From: Gracilaria caudata
Taxonomy: Eukaryota; Rhodophyta; Florideophyceae; Gracilariales; Gracilariaceae
Direction of reading: 5' to 3'
NCBI GenBank assembly: GCA_030374735.1
Contig: JASCIV010000619.1
Coordinates: 1 to 15,671 of the forward strand
DNA: 15,671 nucleotides
Part shown: positions 15,486 through 15,671 of the stretch, one piece after another
Layout of the letters: each line of letters starts with the position of its first letter
Position numbering within the stretch: the stretch's first letter is position 1
Translations under genes and position numbers: made by a program
Notes under the pieces: model-generated
Seen by the model: the letters and a program-made list of their open reading frames with translations, nothing else
What the model was told of the DNA's origin: nothing
The model's database searches: none

Positions 15486-15671
15486 ATCTCGCGTGTTATG
15501 CGGCTGAAACGGGGAGCAACCGCACGAGGAGCGGCGAAGATGTCATGTCCCAACGGCGCGGGTGGGGTGGCGACGCGCGACGGCGGAGGAGAGCGCGCAA
15601 AAAGGAGGGGCGGGTCGGTGCGTTGTGCGCGCGTGTGTGCGTGTGTGTGTGTGTGTGCGTGTGTGTGTGCG
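15486..15671. other. 5' flank of the SANT gene with GT/GC microsatellite
   Basis: This GC-rich, CpG-rich sequence lies directly upstream of the start codon. Positions 15621 to 15671 form an alternating purine-pyrimidine tract, (GT)n with GC interruptions, of a kind able to adopt Z-DNA. The tract runs off the window. A promoter probably lies here, but no core element is clear. Confidence 0.5.

Noticed and set aside
14690..15553. 287-codon minus-strand frame overlapping the start of the SANT gene in another frame
   Set aside because: It begins with TTG, has no ATG until near its end, and its Pro/Arg/Ser composition follows from low-complexity, GC-rich DNA. It is best explained as a shadow.
1..15671. 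CRISPR array, bacterial operons, rRNA genes or viral genes
   Set aside because: There are no regularly spaced repeats with unique spacers, no operon-like gene packing, no rRNA-like blocks, and no reverse transcriptase, integrase, transposase or capsid-like frames.

Overview
The window is nuclear DNA of a eukaryote with few introns and well-spaced genes. This follows from a ribosomal protein eL38 gene with a GT-AG intron, a translin, a mitochondrial carrier, a choline/ethanolamine kinase and a 1,236-residue corepressor-like SANT protein. Most genes read as one uninterrupted frame, and the spaces between them hold short dispersed repeats. An intron-poor alga, possibly a red alga, would fit, but the sequence does not settle the lineage.

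Layout: 1-929 has no convincing gene and opens inside a repeat ending in a GA microsatellite. 930-1574 (-) is a polytopic membrane protein of unknown function. 1575-3593 is intergenic and holds repeat copy A (about 2615-2760). 3594-4625 (+) is a choline/ethanolamine kinase. 5156-5469 (-) is eL38, whose first coding exon is only the ATG. After a 143-bp divergent gap come two small plus-strand ORFs of unknown function (5613-5792 and 5929-6381). 7206-8009 (+) is translin, convergent with a mitochondrial carrier at 8128-8973 (-). About 2.8 kb of mostly non-coding DNA follows (8974-11774), holding three more repeat copies (B, 3 and 2) and a perfect 19-bp hairpin. 11775-15485 (-) is a protein with the coiled-coil plus SANT1 plus SANT2 layout of NCoR/SMRT/Snt1. 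The window ends in a GT microsatellite.

The genes look like unrelated housekeeping functions: phosphatidylethanolamine synthesis, ribosome, RNA metabolism, mitochondrial transport and chromatin repression. There is no operon or pathway cluster. The most unusual signal is in the intergenic DNA: at least five related copies of a short repeat that carries hairpins and ends in (GA)n. In the best pair (2615-2760 and 9432-9582) two hairpins are kept with matching changes on both sides of the stem, which suggests selection or a functional constraint on structure. All alignments were done by eye.
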